From assembly GCF_030704535.1 (NCBI RefSeq), contig NC_081808.1, positions 18,722,501 to 18,786,500 of the forward strand: a stretch of DNA of 64,000 nt. The letters are read 5' to 3'. Positions 45,899-57,587 of this stretch are shown here, piece by piece. Positions within the stretch are counted from its first letter, which is position 1; the number at the start of each line of letters is the position of its first letter. Below the pieces are notes generated by a model. That model saw only the letters and a program-made list of their open reading frames with translations. It was not told the DNA's origin and ran no database searches. A program made the translations under genes and the position numbers. The stretch comes from Vitis vinifera (taxonomy: Eukaryota > Streptophyta > Magnoliopsida > Vitales > Vitaceae).

Positions 45899-47307
45899 AA
45901 GGGAGAAAAAAACCCTAATTATTTCCGGTTTATCCGTGAATCCATTTTGGGAAATCTTTCAGTGACCGTGTTTCATTCCGGTCACCCTTCCCATCTTCTA
46001 AATCTTTCTGATCAATCGTATCGCCATTAGAAAACCCTCACCGCTGGCGACTTTTCCGGCGACGTCCTTTTCCGACACCAACCATACCATCAGGTGCGCA
46101 AGGAGGAGATCTTCAAGTTTTCTCAAAGTACCGGAGGGAGAATCTCAGCCACGCGCCGGCCACGCACGTTTCTTCTCCGGCGGCCTGAATCTCACACGCC
46201 GGCCACGCGCCTCCACCTCCAACCTCGCCTGACACCGTTTAGCCACCCTCCATCTGTGCTTGTGTCATCCGAGCCCTGAAAGTGCATTTTTTGGGGTTTT
46301 TTGTCTCCACCGGCCTTCTAAACAGCCTTTCCGGCAACCTCCGATGACTTTCTCTCCACCCCGAGCCCTGCACATGTCTTAGGAAGTGTTCTTCTACCCT
46401 TCCAGTAGTGCCACATTTGTTTTTCTTTACTATTTGGTCTCTCACAGCCGCGAATCCTCGGTTTTTCTTCTTTCAGCCGCGATTTGAAGCCGCATTAGGG
46501 CTCTCTTCGATCCAAACATATTTCGTTCTCCAGATAAGTAGATATGGCTACTAAAAGTTCCACTTTTCCTCTATCATATCTGGATCTCCTATGATTACTT
46601 CGGAGAAATTGGTTGGCAATGAAAATTATTTGTCCTGGTCTGCCTCTGTGGAGCTTTGGTTTATAGGTCAAGGTTATGAGAATCACCTTGTTACGTAGGA
46701 GGCGGATATCCCTGAGGTTGACAGAGTACAATGGAGGAAGATAGATGCACAGTTATGTAGTGTGTTATGGCAATCAGTTGATCCTAAGATTCTGCTTCAT
46801 CTTCGGGCCTACAAAACATGCTTTAAATTTTGGAATCAAGCGAAAGGGCTATACACGAATGATATCCAACGTCTTTATAAGGTGGCTTCTTCTATTGTCA
46901 ATGTCAGACAACAAGACATGGATTTATCTACTTATATTGGCCAGATCAAAGTTTTTAAAGGCGAAAGCGTAAGGCGAGGCGTAAGCCTCGAGGCGTAAGC
47001 TTTTTGAGTCTTACATTATATAATTAATTAATATTTTAAAATATATAAAATAAAATAGCATAAATAAAAACATGAAAACAATTCATTAGAATCATAAAAA
47101 AAAACATACTAGTTCCCTACTTTCACAAAAAACCATAACAAATTCATAAAATAGATTATAGATTCAACTATACTAATAGTTTCAAACTTTAACAAAAAGC
47201 CATAACTAAGTCATGAAATAGAAAATAGAGTCAACCATAATAATAGTTCTAAACTTTTACAAAAAATCCATAACTAAGTCATGAAATAACAACTAGAGTA
47301 AATTGTT

Positions 47308-49802
47308 TCAACTTAAATCCTCCTCTCCAAGGTCATCATCATCCTCATCCAATGTATCAATAGTAGGAAAATGTCCACTATCATGTATCCCCATTTCATC
47401 TAAATCTTCATCTTCATCAATTGGTGTCAAATTCAATTCCTTATCTTTGTCTTTGCCTCCACTTGTACCTAGCATAAAGTATTAATTATGTGTAAATATT
47501 AAAAGTTTTTTTTATTAAATTTAATCAAATTTATGATTTAAATTTTTGAGTACTTACTTGGTACTTCATTATGTTTCCTTTTGTAGGAATGTGAAGAAAC
47601 CATATGATCCGATGATGCTTGCGTCTCTTGGGAGTTGGATGACACAACTCTAATGGCATCAACATTGAATAATTCATTATCTTGAAGCCAACAAAGATCA
47701 AGGGGGAGGAGGGGATCTTCTCTCTCCGCAATCCATTCATCATCGGAATCAATCTCCTCTACCAAGATTGGATCAACATTTTGTTTCCTTTGTAGACTTC
47801 GCTCTCTCAATCTAGTGTTGTACCTTACATACACTAGAGCATTCAACCTTTGATGTTCAAGTCTATTTCTTTTTTTTGTATGGATCTACAAATAATAAAA
47901 GAAACAATTTTATGTGTTAAAATGAAATAAAGTTCTCTAACATTGAAATAGAAATATATGTATAAAAATTTACAAAAATAGAAGTATTACCGATTCAAAT
48001 GTGCTCCAATTTCTTTCACATCCCGAAGCACTACAAGTAAGGCTAAGGACTCGAATAGCAAACTTTTGCAACTCCGGTGTTGAACCCCCAAAACGCATCC
48101 ACCAACTTGTAGGACTTCTTAATGTTCGAGAATCAATTGCAATACGACTCCCAAATTCACCCATTGCTTGGTTATATAAGTCCAACTGAATGTCAGCTTT
48201 TAAACGTTCTTGATAATCCAACATCTTATCCATGCATTCAAATAATCCCTTCCTCACCTCATCAACATCAGAGAACTTATCTCCATACCGCAATTGAGGA
48301 TTAAGATAATAGCCTGCTGCATGTGAAGGTCGATGAAGTTGCGGAGTCCATCTTGCATCAATTTTTCTCCAAATTGGGCCATATTTTCTCTCCATGCCCC
48401 GACAATTAAATGCAATCTTCTCCTTAGCTGAATCCATCAACTCATAAATATAACCCATGGCTGGTCTTTCCTCTGAATCAACCTCTCTCAAGACACTAAC
48501 TAATGGAACAGTGGTCTTTATGCAAAAAGCAACATGAGGCCAAAAATTTGGATCAAACAACACTGTACTTCGAGTTTTCACACCTTCTACCTTTTTAGCC
48601 CATGTGCTTGAACACCATTTTTCTGAGGAGAACATTGCTATAAGAGCTTGCTTTTGCTTATTAAGACTTTGGAGAGTAAGAAATGCAGTAGCAAACTGTG
48701 TAATTGCCGGACGAATAAGTTCATGATTTTTTGTAAATGTTCTCATCAAGCTAAGAACCCAAGTATGCCCATATATAAACTTCACAACTTGCCTAGCTCG
48801 AGAAAGTGTAGTAGCATGAACATTTAGCTTTCCAATATCCTCCAACATCAAATCAATGCAATGAGCAGCACAAGGAGTCCACCACAATCTACTCCTTTTT
48901 TCCATAAGCCTCATTCCAGCATTCACATAATTAGAGGCATTATCAGTGATGACTTGCACAACATTCTCCTCTCCAATTTCTTCAACCACCTCATCAAGAT
49001 ATTTGAACATCAATTCCCCATTTTTTATTGTATCAGAAGCATCAATTGATTTCATAAACCAAGTGTCAGCAGGACTATTCACTAAAAAATTGATAAGACA
49101 CCTACTTTTTCCATCTGTCCAACCATCTGACATAATTGAACATCCATATTGTTTCCAAGCTTTTTTGTGATCTTCCATAATGATACTTAGGTCATTCACC
49201 TCTTCTTTAAGAATCCATGTCCTCAATTCGTGCATAGATGGAGGCTTAAACCCGGGCCCAAAGTTTGCAACAGCATCTATAATAGGAAACCAATAAGGAT
49301 CATTCACAGTGTTGAATGGGAGACCTTTTGAATACATAAACCTACCAATTTTTCTACACACTTCCTTCCTTTCTTCTTGCTTCCACTTTGAATTCAAAGT
49401 ACTTTGTCTAGGTTGTGAAGTGGTAAATTTATCCATGGGTCCCCTAGGAATAGGTTCCGCACTCCCACTCCCACTCCCTAATGTCCCTATTGTTTTAGAC
49501 AAGGCACTTTCATGCATTGAAGTTGGACTCATACCAATTTCTTGGAGCAATTCATTTCTCTTCGTTTTTTTATCCTTAAAATTAGCCAATGCCTCTTTAC
49601 ATTCCAATCTAGCATCTTCACTAACTTTGTTGCATGGTTTCATACCATGATGAGTTCCGGCTAAGTGATGCTTTAGTCTATTCACCCCTCCCGTACATCT
49701 TTGATTGCAAAATTTACATCTTAAATATTGCTCTCCAGAAACTTCAATCACATACTTCCACACAAAATCTTTTCTTGAATTCTTCGAATCGGAGGAACTC
49801 AT
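47308..49802 (-). CDS. hAT transposase with BED finger, DUF659 and dimerisation domain
   Basis: Exons, minus strand: 47991-49802, 47558-47885, 47308-47468 (2301 nt, 766 residues). All borders are GT-AG with phases 0 and 1. A BED zinc finger (C29, C32, H46, H51) binds DNA. The DUF659 region follows from about residue 185, with DDE-type acidic residues in SDGWTD and VITDNAS and a PCAAHC segment. Near residue 590 is the hATC dimerisation motif SWWMRFG...CERNWS, whose Glu is the third catalytic residue. The last exon codes an acidic tail (DEDEDLDEMG, DEDDDDLGEEDLS). I see no internal stop or missing key residue, so it may be active. The start at 49802 (MSSSDSKNS) fits relatives; an in-frame ATG at 49820 would add six residues. 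Confidence 0.9.
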
Positions 49803-50499
49803 TCTAAAAAAAATCACCAATAATAATATTCAAATTTCCATATAACAATATAATTGACTAAAAAATAATAACAAAGCACAATTGAAAGAAATTTAAAAAT
49901 GAAATACAAAATTTAATTGGTTTAAATTAAAAAAAAAAACAATTTTTTTTAAAGGAGTTTAAAAATTATACACATAAATTTTAATTGGAATTTAATAATG
50001 AAATAAAGAAAATTGAGGTGAGAATTAAAATTAAACCAGAAATAAAAAATTCAAAATTCACAAATAATTATCTTTTATATAATTTTAATTATATTTGTTT
50101 GTTGATACTATAAGCAAACATATAAAAAACTTCAAAAAAAAATCTTATTAACAAAAGGCACATCTGATTTGATAATTTAAAAAAATAATAATAAAAAAAA
50201 AAAAAATGAAAAGCCTACTGGGAGAAAGAGAAAAGTGTGGACCGGAAGTGTGGGCTATGAGCCTGTGAGAGAATTTAAATGCTGTGAGAGAGAGAAAAAA
50301 GGGTTTAAAACTTAAATAGATATACAACACATCTGATTTGATAAAAAAAAAAAAAATTGGATGAAAAGCCGACACCCGTGTGGATTGCAGAGAGAGAAAC
50401 GAAGAGGGAGAAACCATGGAAGAGGGAGTTCGCAACATACCTGGAGATGAGAGGGATTGCCGCCGGAGAAGATCGCTGCGATTGGTCGCCGCCGAGGGT

Positions 50500-50800
50500 G
50501 AGCACTCCGTTGCCGCTTGAGTCGTTGGAGGTAGGGTTTCGTTTTGGGTTTGTTTTCAGTCGGGACTGGGGTTTTAGGGATTACTTAGGGTTTTTTTTTA
50601 AATCTCTGTTCATTGCCACATCAGATCCGACGAAGCGTACGCCTTCTTCTTGGAGCGTGAAAGGCGCGATCAAAGCGCGCCTCAATCACGCCTCACCGGA
50701 AAAGCGTACGCCTTTCAGGTGTTTCGTTTTATTTTTAATGCCTCAACGCGTTTTCGTTGCGCCTCGCCTCAAGGCGCGCCCCACAAACGCCTTTAAAAAC
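50500..50800. repeat. hAT right subterminal GC-rich AGGCG motif cluster
   Basis: From about 50630 to 50795 the motif GGCG (or its complement CGCC) recurs roughly every 10-20 bp, in phrases such as AAGGCGCG, CGCGCCTC and GCGTACGCC. A shorter cluster is at 46957-47000. This is the pattern of transposase-binding subterminal repeats in hAT elements. The region also lies 5' of the transposase gene, so it may contain its promoter. Confidence 0.65.
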
Positions 50801-53800
50801 ATTGGGCCAGATTGCCTATCTTAAGGAGTAATTCTTGACCGTGATGCCTCTTACTACTGATGTTGGGGATCAACGAACACAAATTGACAAGTTCTTCATG
50901 GTTCTTACGCTTATTGGCCTCCGTCCAGATCTCGAGACCGTCCGCGATCAGATTCTTGACAGTTCCTCCGTTCCATCCTTGGATGATGTGTTTGCTCGCC
51001 TCCTCCATATCCCCTCCACTCAGACTTTGCCATCTGATAACACTTCAGATTCTTCTGTGTTAGTTTCTTAAACTAACTCTTGAGGAGGACGCAGTGGTAA
51101 CCGAGGTAGAGGCCAACGTCCTCATTGCACCTATTGCAATAAGCTTGGCCACACTCGTGATCGGTGTTATCAGTTACATGGGCGGCCTCCCCGCACTACC
51201 CACGTGGCCCAGTCATCTGATCCTCAGTCGCCTCAGCCTCCCAATTCCTCCACATCTCAGGGTATTTCCCTTACTGACAGTGAGTATGATGACTATCTCC
51301 GCTATTAGGCCACCAAGTCAGCTTCTGTTGCTTCTGTTGCCCAGATTGGTAATGCTTCTACTTGTCTTACCCACACATCTTCTCTTGAACCTTGGATTCT
51401 AGATTCTGGCGCTTCTGATCACATATCTAGTAATAAGGATCTTTTCTCTTCTATTATTACTACCTCTGCCTTACCTACTGTTACTTTAGCTAATGGTTCC
51501 CAAACTATGGCTAAAGGTTTTGGTTTCGCTCATCCTTTCCCTTCCCTACCTTTCCATTATGTCCTTTATGCCCTTGAGTGTCCTTTTAATCTTATTTCCA
51601 TCAACACAATAACTCGCACTCTTAATTGTTCTATCACTTTCTCTGATAAATTTGTGACCTTGCAGGACCGGAGTACGGGGAAGACGATTGGCATAGGACG
51701 TGAGTCTCAATGCCTCTATCACCTCACCGTGTCTTCAACTCATGCAGTTTGCATTTCCACTATGCTCCCCTCCTCATCCACAGTCGTCTGGGCCACCCTA
51801 GTCTATCCAAGTTCCAGAAAAAGGGTCCCTAGTTTTTCATCTTTGTCGTCGCTTGCGTGTGAGTCCTGTCAGCTTAGGAAACATACTCGTGTCTCGTTCC
51901 CAAAGCGTTTGAATAATCGGGCAAAGTCTCCTTTTGAACTTGTCCACACTAATGTTTAGGGTCTTTGTCGGACCGCGTCTACTTTAGGATTTCAGTATTT
52001 TGTCACTTTCATTGATGATTATTCTCGATGTACTTGGTTATTTTTAATGAAAAATCAAGCTGAGTTATTCTCTATTTTTCAGAAATTTTATGCTGAAATC
52101 TAAACCCAGTTCAATATTTCTATTCGTGTGTTGCGCAGTGACAATGCCAGGGAATATTTTTCTGCACCATTTACTTCATTTATGTCCCAATATGGGATCA
52201 TTCATCAATCTTCTTGTGCTCATACTCCTCAACAAAATGGGGTAGCTGAACGTAAGAATCAACATCTTGTTGAGATAGCTCGTACTCTCCTTCTCCATAG
52301 TCATGTTCCTTTTCGTTTTTGGGGGGACGCTGTTCTTACAGCATGTTATTTGATTAATCGTATGCCCTCGTCTGTATCATGATCAGATTCCTCATTCCCT
52401 TCTTTTTCCTGACCAACCACTTTATTTCCTTCCTCCTCGTGTTTTTTGTTGTACTTGCTTTGTTCATATTCTCACTCCTGGACAGGACAAACTTTCTGCC
52501 AAAGCCACAAAATGCATCTTCTTGGGATATTCCAAACTTCAAAAGGGTTATCGTTGTTATTCCTCTGAGGCTCATCGCTACTTTCTCTCCGCTGATGTCA
52601 CTTTCTTTGAGGACTCACCGTTCTTCTCCACCTCTGAGTCTCTTCCTGTTTCTGAAGTCTTACCCCTTCCCATTATCTCCCCACCTGATGCAGTACCTTC
52701 TCGCCCACTTCAGGTTTATCATTGCCGTCATCGTGTCGCTGTTCCTCCTTCTTTGGACGAGGTACCTGCTAACTCACTTCCTATCCTTTCGACTTCTCCT
52801 GCCCCGGTTTTGCCTCCTTCTGCTGACTTACCCATTGCTCTTCGGAAAGGTAATCGATCTACTCATAATCCTCATCCCATTTTCAATTTTTTGAGTTACC
52901 ATCGATTATCTTCACCCTATTCTGCATTTTTTTCTGTTATATCTTATGTTTCTCTTCCCAAGAACACCCCTGAGGCTCTTTCCCATCCAGGCTGGCGACA
53001 GGCAATGGTAGATGAAATGGTTGCTTTACACTCCAATGACACTTGGGATCTTGTTGTTTTACTCTCTGGTAAATCTACAGTTGGTTGTCGTTGGGTCTAC
53101 ACAGTTAAGGTTGGCCCTGATGGTCAGGTTGATTGCCTTAAGGCCCGCTTAGTTGCTAAAGGCTATACTCAGGTTTATGGTTCTGATTATGGTGACACTT
53201 TCTCTCCTGTTGCCAAGATAGCTTCTGTTCGTCTATGGCTCTCCATGGCTGCTATGCGTTCTTGGCCTCTTTATCAGTTAGATATTAAAAATGCTTTCTT
53301 TCATGGGGATCTTGCTGAGGAAGTTTATATGGAGCAACCACCTGGTTTTGTTGCTCAGGGGGAGTCTGGTTTAGTGTGCAGGTTACGTCGTTCTCTATAT
53401 GGCTTGAAACAATCTCCTCGAGCATGGTTTAGCCGTTTTAGTTCTGTTGTTCAGGAGTTTGGCATGTTTCGCAGTATAGCAAACCATTCCGTTTTCTATC
53501 ATCATAACTCTTCGAGGCAGTGTATTTATCTGGTAGTTTATGTGGACGACATTGTCACTACAGGTAGTGATTAGAATGGTATTCAGAAACTAAAGCAACA
53601 CTTTTTCACCCACTTTCAGACTAAAGACTTAGGGAAACTCAAGTATTTCTTAGGGATTGAGATAGCTCAATCCAGTTCCGGTATGGTTCTTTCCCAAAGG
53701 AAGTATGCTTTAGACATCTTGGAAGAAACCGGTATGTTAGACTGTAAACCTGTAGACACTCCTATGGATCCAAATGTCAAACTTATACCAGGACAAGGGG

Positions 53801-54503
53801 AGCCTTTAGGAGATCCTGGGAGATATCGGTGACTTGTAGGTAAACTGAACTACCTCACCATTACTCGTCCAGACATTTCTTTTCCTGTAAGTGTTGTTAG
53901 TCAATTCCTACAATCACCATGTGATAGCCATTGGGATGCTGTAATCCGCATTCTTCGATATATCAAAAGCACACCAGGCCAAGGTGTGTTGTACGAGAAC
54001 AGAGGTCATACCGAGGTTGTTGGTTACACAGATGCAGATTGGGGCTGACTCACCCACAGATAGACGTTCCACTTCCGGGTATTGTGTTTTTATTGGAGGT
54101 AACCTAATATCCTGGAAGAGTAAGAAACAAGATGTAGTGGCCAGATCTAGTGTTGAAGCCGAGTATCGAGCTATGGCTCTGGCAACATGTGAACTCATAT
54201 GGCTGAAATATCTTTTTCAGGAGTTGAGATTTGGAAATGATGAACAGATGAAGCTCATCTGTGACAACCAAGCTGCTTTGCATATTGCATCCAATCCAGT
54301 CTTCCATGAAAGGACCAAACACATTGAAGTTGACTGTCACTTCATTAGAGAGAAGATCGCATCAGGATGTGTGGCGACTAGTTTTGTCAATTCAAATGAT
54401 CAACTAGCAGATATTTTTACTAAATCTCTCAGAGGTTCTATAATTAAATACATTTGTAACAAGCTTGGTGCATATAACATATATGCTCCAACTTGAGGGG
54501 GAG

Positions 54504-54672
54504 TGTTAGATAGTGTACAGTTATTTAGGTTATTTACTTTTCCTTTTCCTTTTCTTTCCTTATTGTATTGTGGGTCCCACTAACATGTATATATATACCC
54601 AAGTCCAATGAGTATTATTTATAGTTTTTCAATAACAATAATTAAGGATTCTCCCTTTTCTCTCTTTTCACA
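54504..54672 (+). repeat. Copia 3' LTR
   Basis: 169 bp, TGTTAGATAGTG to TCTTTTCACA, preceded by the purine tract TTGAGGGGGAG. About 10 differences from the 5' LTR are spread along its length. Confidence 0.95.
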
Positions 54673-54677
54673 TACAG

Positions 54678-56840
54678 AATTCACTCAAAATGACTTTCCA
54701 AGTTTAAAGGAATACAAAGTCAAAGCAAACTGGTCATTGTATATCTCACAAGCAAAACAAAACTTATACATCACAAAATTAACAGTTTATGGCATTAGGA
54801 GTACCCAAGAAATTAACTCATAATAACATGATTATACCCCCCCAAAAAAAGTTTGTTTGACCCCTTAAGAGAAGAGGATTTGGGTCACATAAGGCCAATC
54901 AGCAATTTTGCTAAGTCCCTAACCTTTACATTCTTTTCCTAGAACAATATGATGAACAACCCAAGAGAAAATAATCTGAACATGGACAATGCCATTAAAT
55001 CATTGTGATGCCAAATAAATATAGATGCAGAAAAATTAAAGAAGAGAATAAAGAAGCACCTTTCAGTTCATAAGAGTCTCTAGATCATTGATATTTTTCC
55101 AACAGGACCATGTTGATGTTGAGCCTGGATGTTGAGAAAATAATTAGTAAGTCTGAAATTGTAGACCAATCAGCATACTGTAAAATAGACAAAACAAGAT
55201 AGAGAAAGCATCAAGTTGTTGACACCTTTAGCCTTTATAGGAGAAGCGGTCATCCCAAATATTCTAGGAAGACTAGAGGTATTAGAACATAACTGGGTGT
55301 GACAGAACTCCTGCAAAAGAAATAAAATCCTTCAAATCATTCTCCAGTAAAAACAGATAGAGAAAAGTCCAGAAAAATATTCATCAACCAACCTCACAGA
55401 ATCAAAAATTCCAATCCATAGTCCTCTGCCTAAGAATGCCAGACCCAATATCTCAACCTTGTCATACTGCATAATAGGAAGAAGTATAGTTTGTTAAATT
55501 TGAAATGAGAATGGCGAATGAACTGAACATATAACAACAATATCCCCACATCAAATTTAAATCATATCAAACATGGGTATAAAAAATCATGTTCTGATAG
55601 GCTTGGTGAAAATAGCTAGTGTAGCATATCAAAGGGATAGACAAATAAGAAAAACAAAATAAAATTATTTGATGTACGAATACAAGGAAAGCCCTTTTTA
55701 TGATAAGGGATTTCACAAACTTTTAGTGAGACAAATACAAACATGTTTCATCCTCTGCCCAAACATTTGAGGCCAAAAAAGGATAGGAGAATTGGAAGCT
55801 TTCTAGTGAGACAAATACAAACATGTTTTAGCTTCTTTTTTTCAACTGGCTCTGAATGTGGTTATGAGACATGTCAACTAAATCATTGCACAGGTGCAGT
55901 TTTATTTAAAAAATAAAAGTAAAAATCAGAAAACCAAAAAATTGATAAATCTGAACAGGCCAACAGGCAAAGTCAATCAAGTAGAAAACAATATATTGAC
56001 ATGTCCCATTATTCTATTTCTCATATGATCATTAAAGAAACAAATGAAGTGAATAAAAAAATGCCCACCTCACACTTGTCTTGTCACTCCTCCAAGTTGC
56101 AGCATCAAAATAATAATTCCCATGTCTCCCCAATACATACCCACTTCAAGATCAGTGAGCACTTTCACAGCTCTAACTTGCTAATAGTTCATTAAAAACA
56201 AGAACAAGAAGTTTCAAAATTTATCTCCAATACAGATATTTAACAACTCAAGATTTTCACTTTAGCATATGAACTTAACCAGAAAAGATAATTTTATTTT
56301 TTAAAATATTAACCTCAGCACCCATATCTAACAATATTTTCAATGCTATAAATTTGAATTGGAAATATGAAGATATTGCAATTATAGCTGCAATAGCCAT
56401 ATGTAACAACTCCAAACTCTCATATCAGCCTAAAAACTTTAAATTGGAATTGAAATTTAGTCATGCTAACTTTAATGCAAAAAGATTAAAATCAATCTAA
56501 TAAAAATCCAAAGACATTGTATATAACCTATTAATACACACACACATATATATGCATATATATGCCTAAGGAACCAAAACCACTTGGGGGACTAGAAAAC
56601 AGCAATGAATGACAAAGGTTTTCAGAGGAGATAGGCGTAGTGGCACCGCAGAATTACAGCAATCAGGGTTTTTCCAAAAAGTTCTAACGAATTAAAGCAA
56701 GGCCGTCACCAAAGAGTACTAGCCAAACGACATAATGATTATAGTTTTATAAAATAATTCCAACAAAAGTATCCATATCATACATCATCTCATAATCCCT
56801 TTTTTACTACTAAATTCAGGAAACATGACTTCAAATTCAA
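54678..56840. other. DCL3-like pseudogene upstream side and intergenic DNA
   Basis: Contains the two upstream Dicer-like blocks (55060-55310). One more exon-like minus-strand stretch lies at about 55385-55465 (DKVEILGLAFLGRGLWIGIF) that I cannot place in Dicer. From 55.5 to 56.8 kb no gene is seen. Near 55725 and 55800 the phrase AGTGAGACAAATACAAACATG occurs twice (about 76 bp apart). The duplicated release-factor block begins near 56.83 kb. Confidence 0.5.
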
Positions 56841-57470
56841 ATACTTATGACACACTTTGTGTTACCCATTCACTAGTTTCTGCGGTAACCTCCATGTCCA
56901 GTTGGCTCTCGGATCACACAAATAGATCTGTCAAACCCAAGGGCGTGGAATATACTTTTTCAAACTATAATATGCTAGTTTGCGGTGACACCAGCTTCAT
57001 GAAGGATAACTTCAGATATATGACTAGCCAACAAGAAGCCTAGTGATTCCAACTTCATGCTCCCAAGTTGCAGAGAACAATCTGAGCTAAGGCACTCTTT
57101 CTGCAATTGAACAAAAAATATTAAAGAAATTAAATCAAGTATCTACACTTTGATGAATTCATTTTAACAGAAGAATAATGTAAAATAGTACAACTGTACA
57201 AGAAGCATGCATGATTTTCAAGTAGAACACATGTCTGCATGGAAAGCACATGAATTGAACACACAAGCAGCATTCAGAGTCATAGTTTCTCTTCTCAAAA
57301 GCAAGAGTAAAAAGAAGCACATATTGAATTTGGATAAGTAAGAGAAATAAAAAATAACAATAATAAGAATGATAACAAAAGCAAAATAGAAGAAACTCAC
57401 AAAATTCAAGACAAATTACACAAACCTCCTGCAGAAAATCTTAACAAAATTACAGTCAAATTACACAAAA

Positions 57471-57505
57471 AAGAAGAAGAAGAAGAAGAAGAAGAAGAAG
57501 AAGAA
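57471..57505 (+). repeat. (GAA)n microsatellite
   Basis: About 12 copies of AAG/GAA. At the matching place the release-factor intron has a (CA)n run instead (37758-37774), so the two duplicates grew different microsatellites. Confidence 0.95.
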
Positions 57506-57587
57506 ACACACACAAATGGATCACTCCAATAATTACCAAATAAAAGTATATGAACACCAAGTGCCCATTGAAATCCTAGAAGTGAAT

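Larger units (their letters stand above)
46947..50804 (-). mobile_element. Apparently autonomous hAT transposon inside copia gag
   Basis: 3858 bp with terminal inverted repeats of 17 bp (left CAAAGTTTTTAAAGGCG; right is the complement of CAATGTTTTTAAAGGCG, one mismatch), flanked by a perfect 8-bp duplication GGCCAGAT (46939-46946, 50805-50812). The 8-bp duplication and CA...TG ends are hAT hallmarks. It encodes a three-exon transposase on the minus strand. Both subterminal regions are dense in AGGCG-type motifs, in contrast to the AT-rich interior. Deleting it and one duplicated site rejoins the gag frame (IGQI-AYLKE). Confidence 0.95.
46544..54496 (+). pseudogene. Copia gag-pol, disrupted
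   Basis: Readable in pieces. Gag (LVGNENYLSWSASVELWF, from about 46605) is cut at 46946 by the hAT element and resumes at 50813. The CCHC knuckle CTYCNKLGHTRDRC is near 51117-51158. The protease site is WILDSGASDH near 51394. The integrase has [13 protein letters not shown] and ends near 52380. The reverse transcriptase (YQLDIKNAFFHG, YVDD at about 53546) spans 52990-53574 and beyond. RNase H (STSGYCVFIGG, SSVEAEYRAM) ends at TGA 54494-54496. Lesions include a frameshift by the first ATG, TAA at 50829-50831, frameshifts near 51770 and 52373, a TAG after TTGSD (53572-53574) and a frameshift near 54045. This copy cannot encode a working polyprotein. Confidence 0.88.
45717..54672 (+). mobile_element. 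Ty1/copia LTR retrotransposon carrying a nested hAT element
   Basis: Two 169-bp LTRs (45717-45885, 54504-54672), each TG...CA, share all but about 10 positions (about 94%). A 5-bp target duplication TACAG flanks them (45712-45716, 54673-54677). A primer binding site TGGTATCAGAGCC follows the 5' LTR directly and a purine tract TTGAGGGGGAG precedes the 3' LTR. Internal order gag-protease-integrase-RT-RNase H defines copia. Without the 3866 bp of hAT plus its duplicated site the element is about 5.1 kb, a usual size. It lies antisense in an intron of the DCL3-like pseudogene. Confidence 0.95.
44576..55310 (-). pseudogene. Dicer-like 3 (DCL3-type) gene fragment, split by a copia element
   Basis: Five exon-like blocks, minus strand, line up with the helicase-to-DUF283 part of plant DCL3: 55226-55310 (LPRIFGMTASPIKAKG, helicase motif III), 55060-55124 (CWKNINDLETLMN then TGA), about 45057-45193 (YTCVSDTVILAGFVPFSTSK), 44814-44942 (ESAKEWISKLFSASFFCLND, with two stops before it), 44576-44725 (TAEFLSCAEMGFFCWGQLD, one stop). 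Most have GT-AG borders and matching phases; the third may have lost about 2 nt at its start. DCL3 cleaves double-stranded RNA to 24-nt siRNAs for transposon silencing. The RNase III, PAZ and first helicase motifs are not seen. The copia at 45717-54672 sits in the intron between blocks two and three. Non-functional. Confidence 0.78.

Noticed and set aside
46094..46279. Arg/Pro-rich frame in the copia leader
   Set aside because: It lies in the untranslated leader between primer site and gag and has no family features.
50357..50824. 155-codon frame across the hAT right end
   Set aside because: It spans the transposon end and subterminal repeats; an open frame by GC content only.
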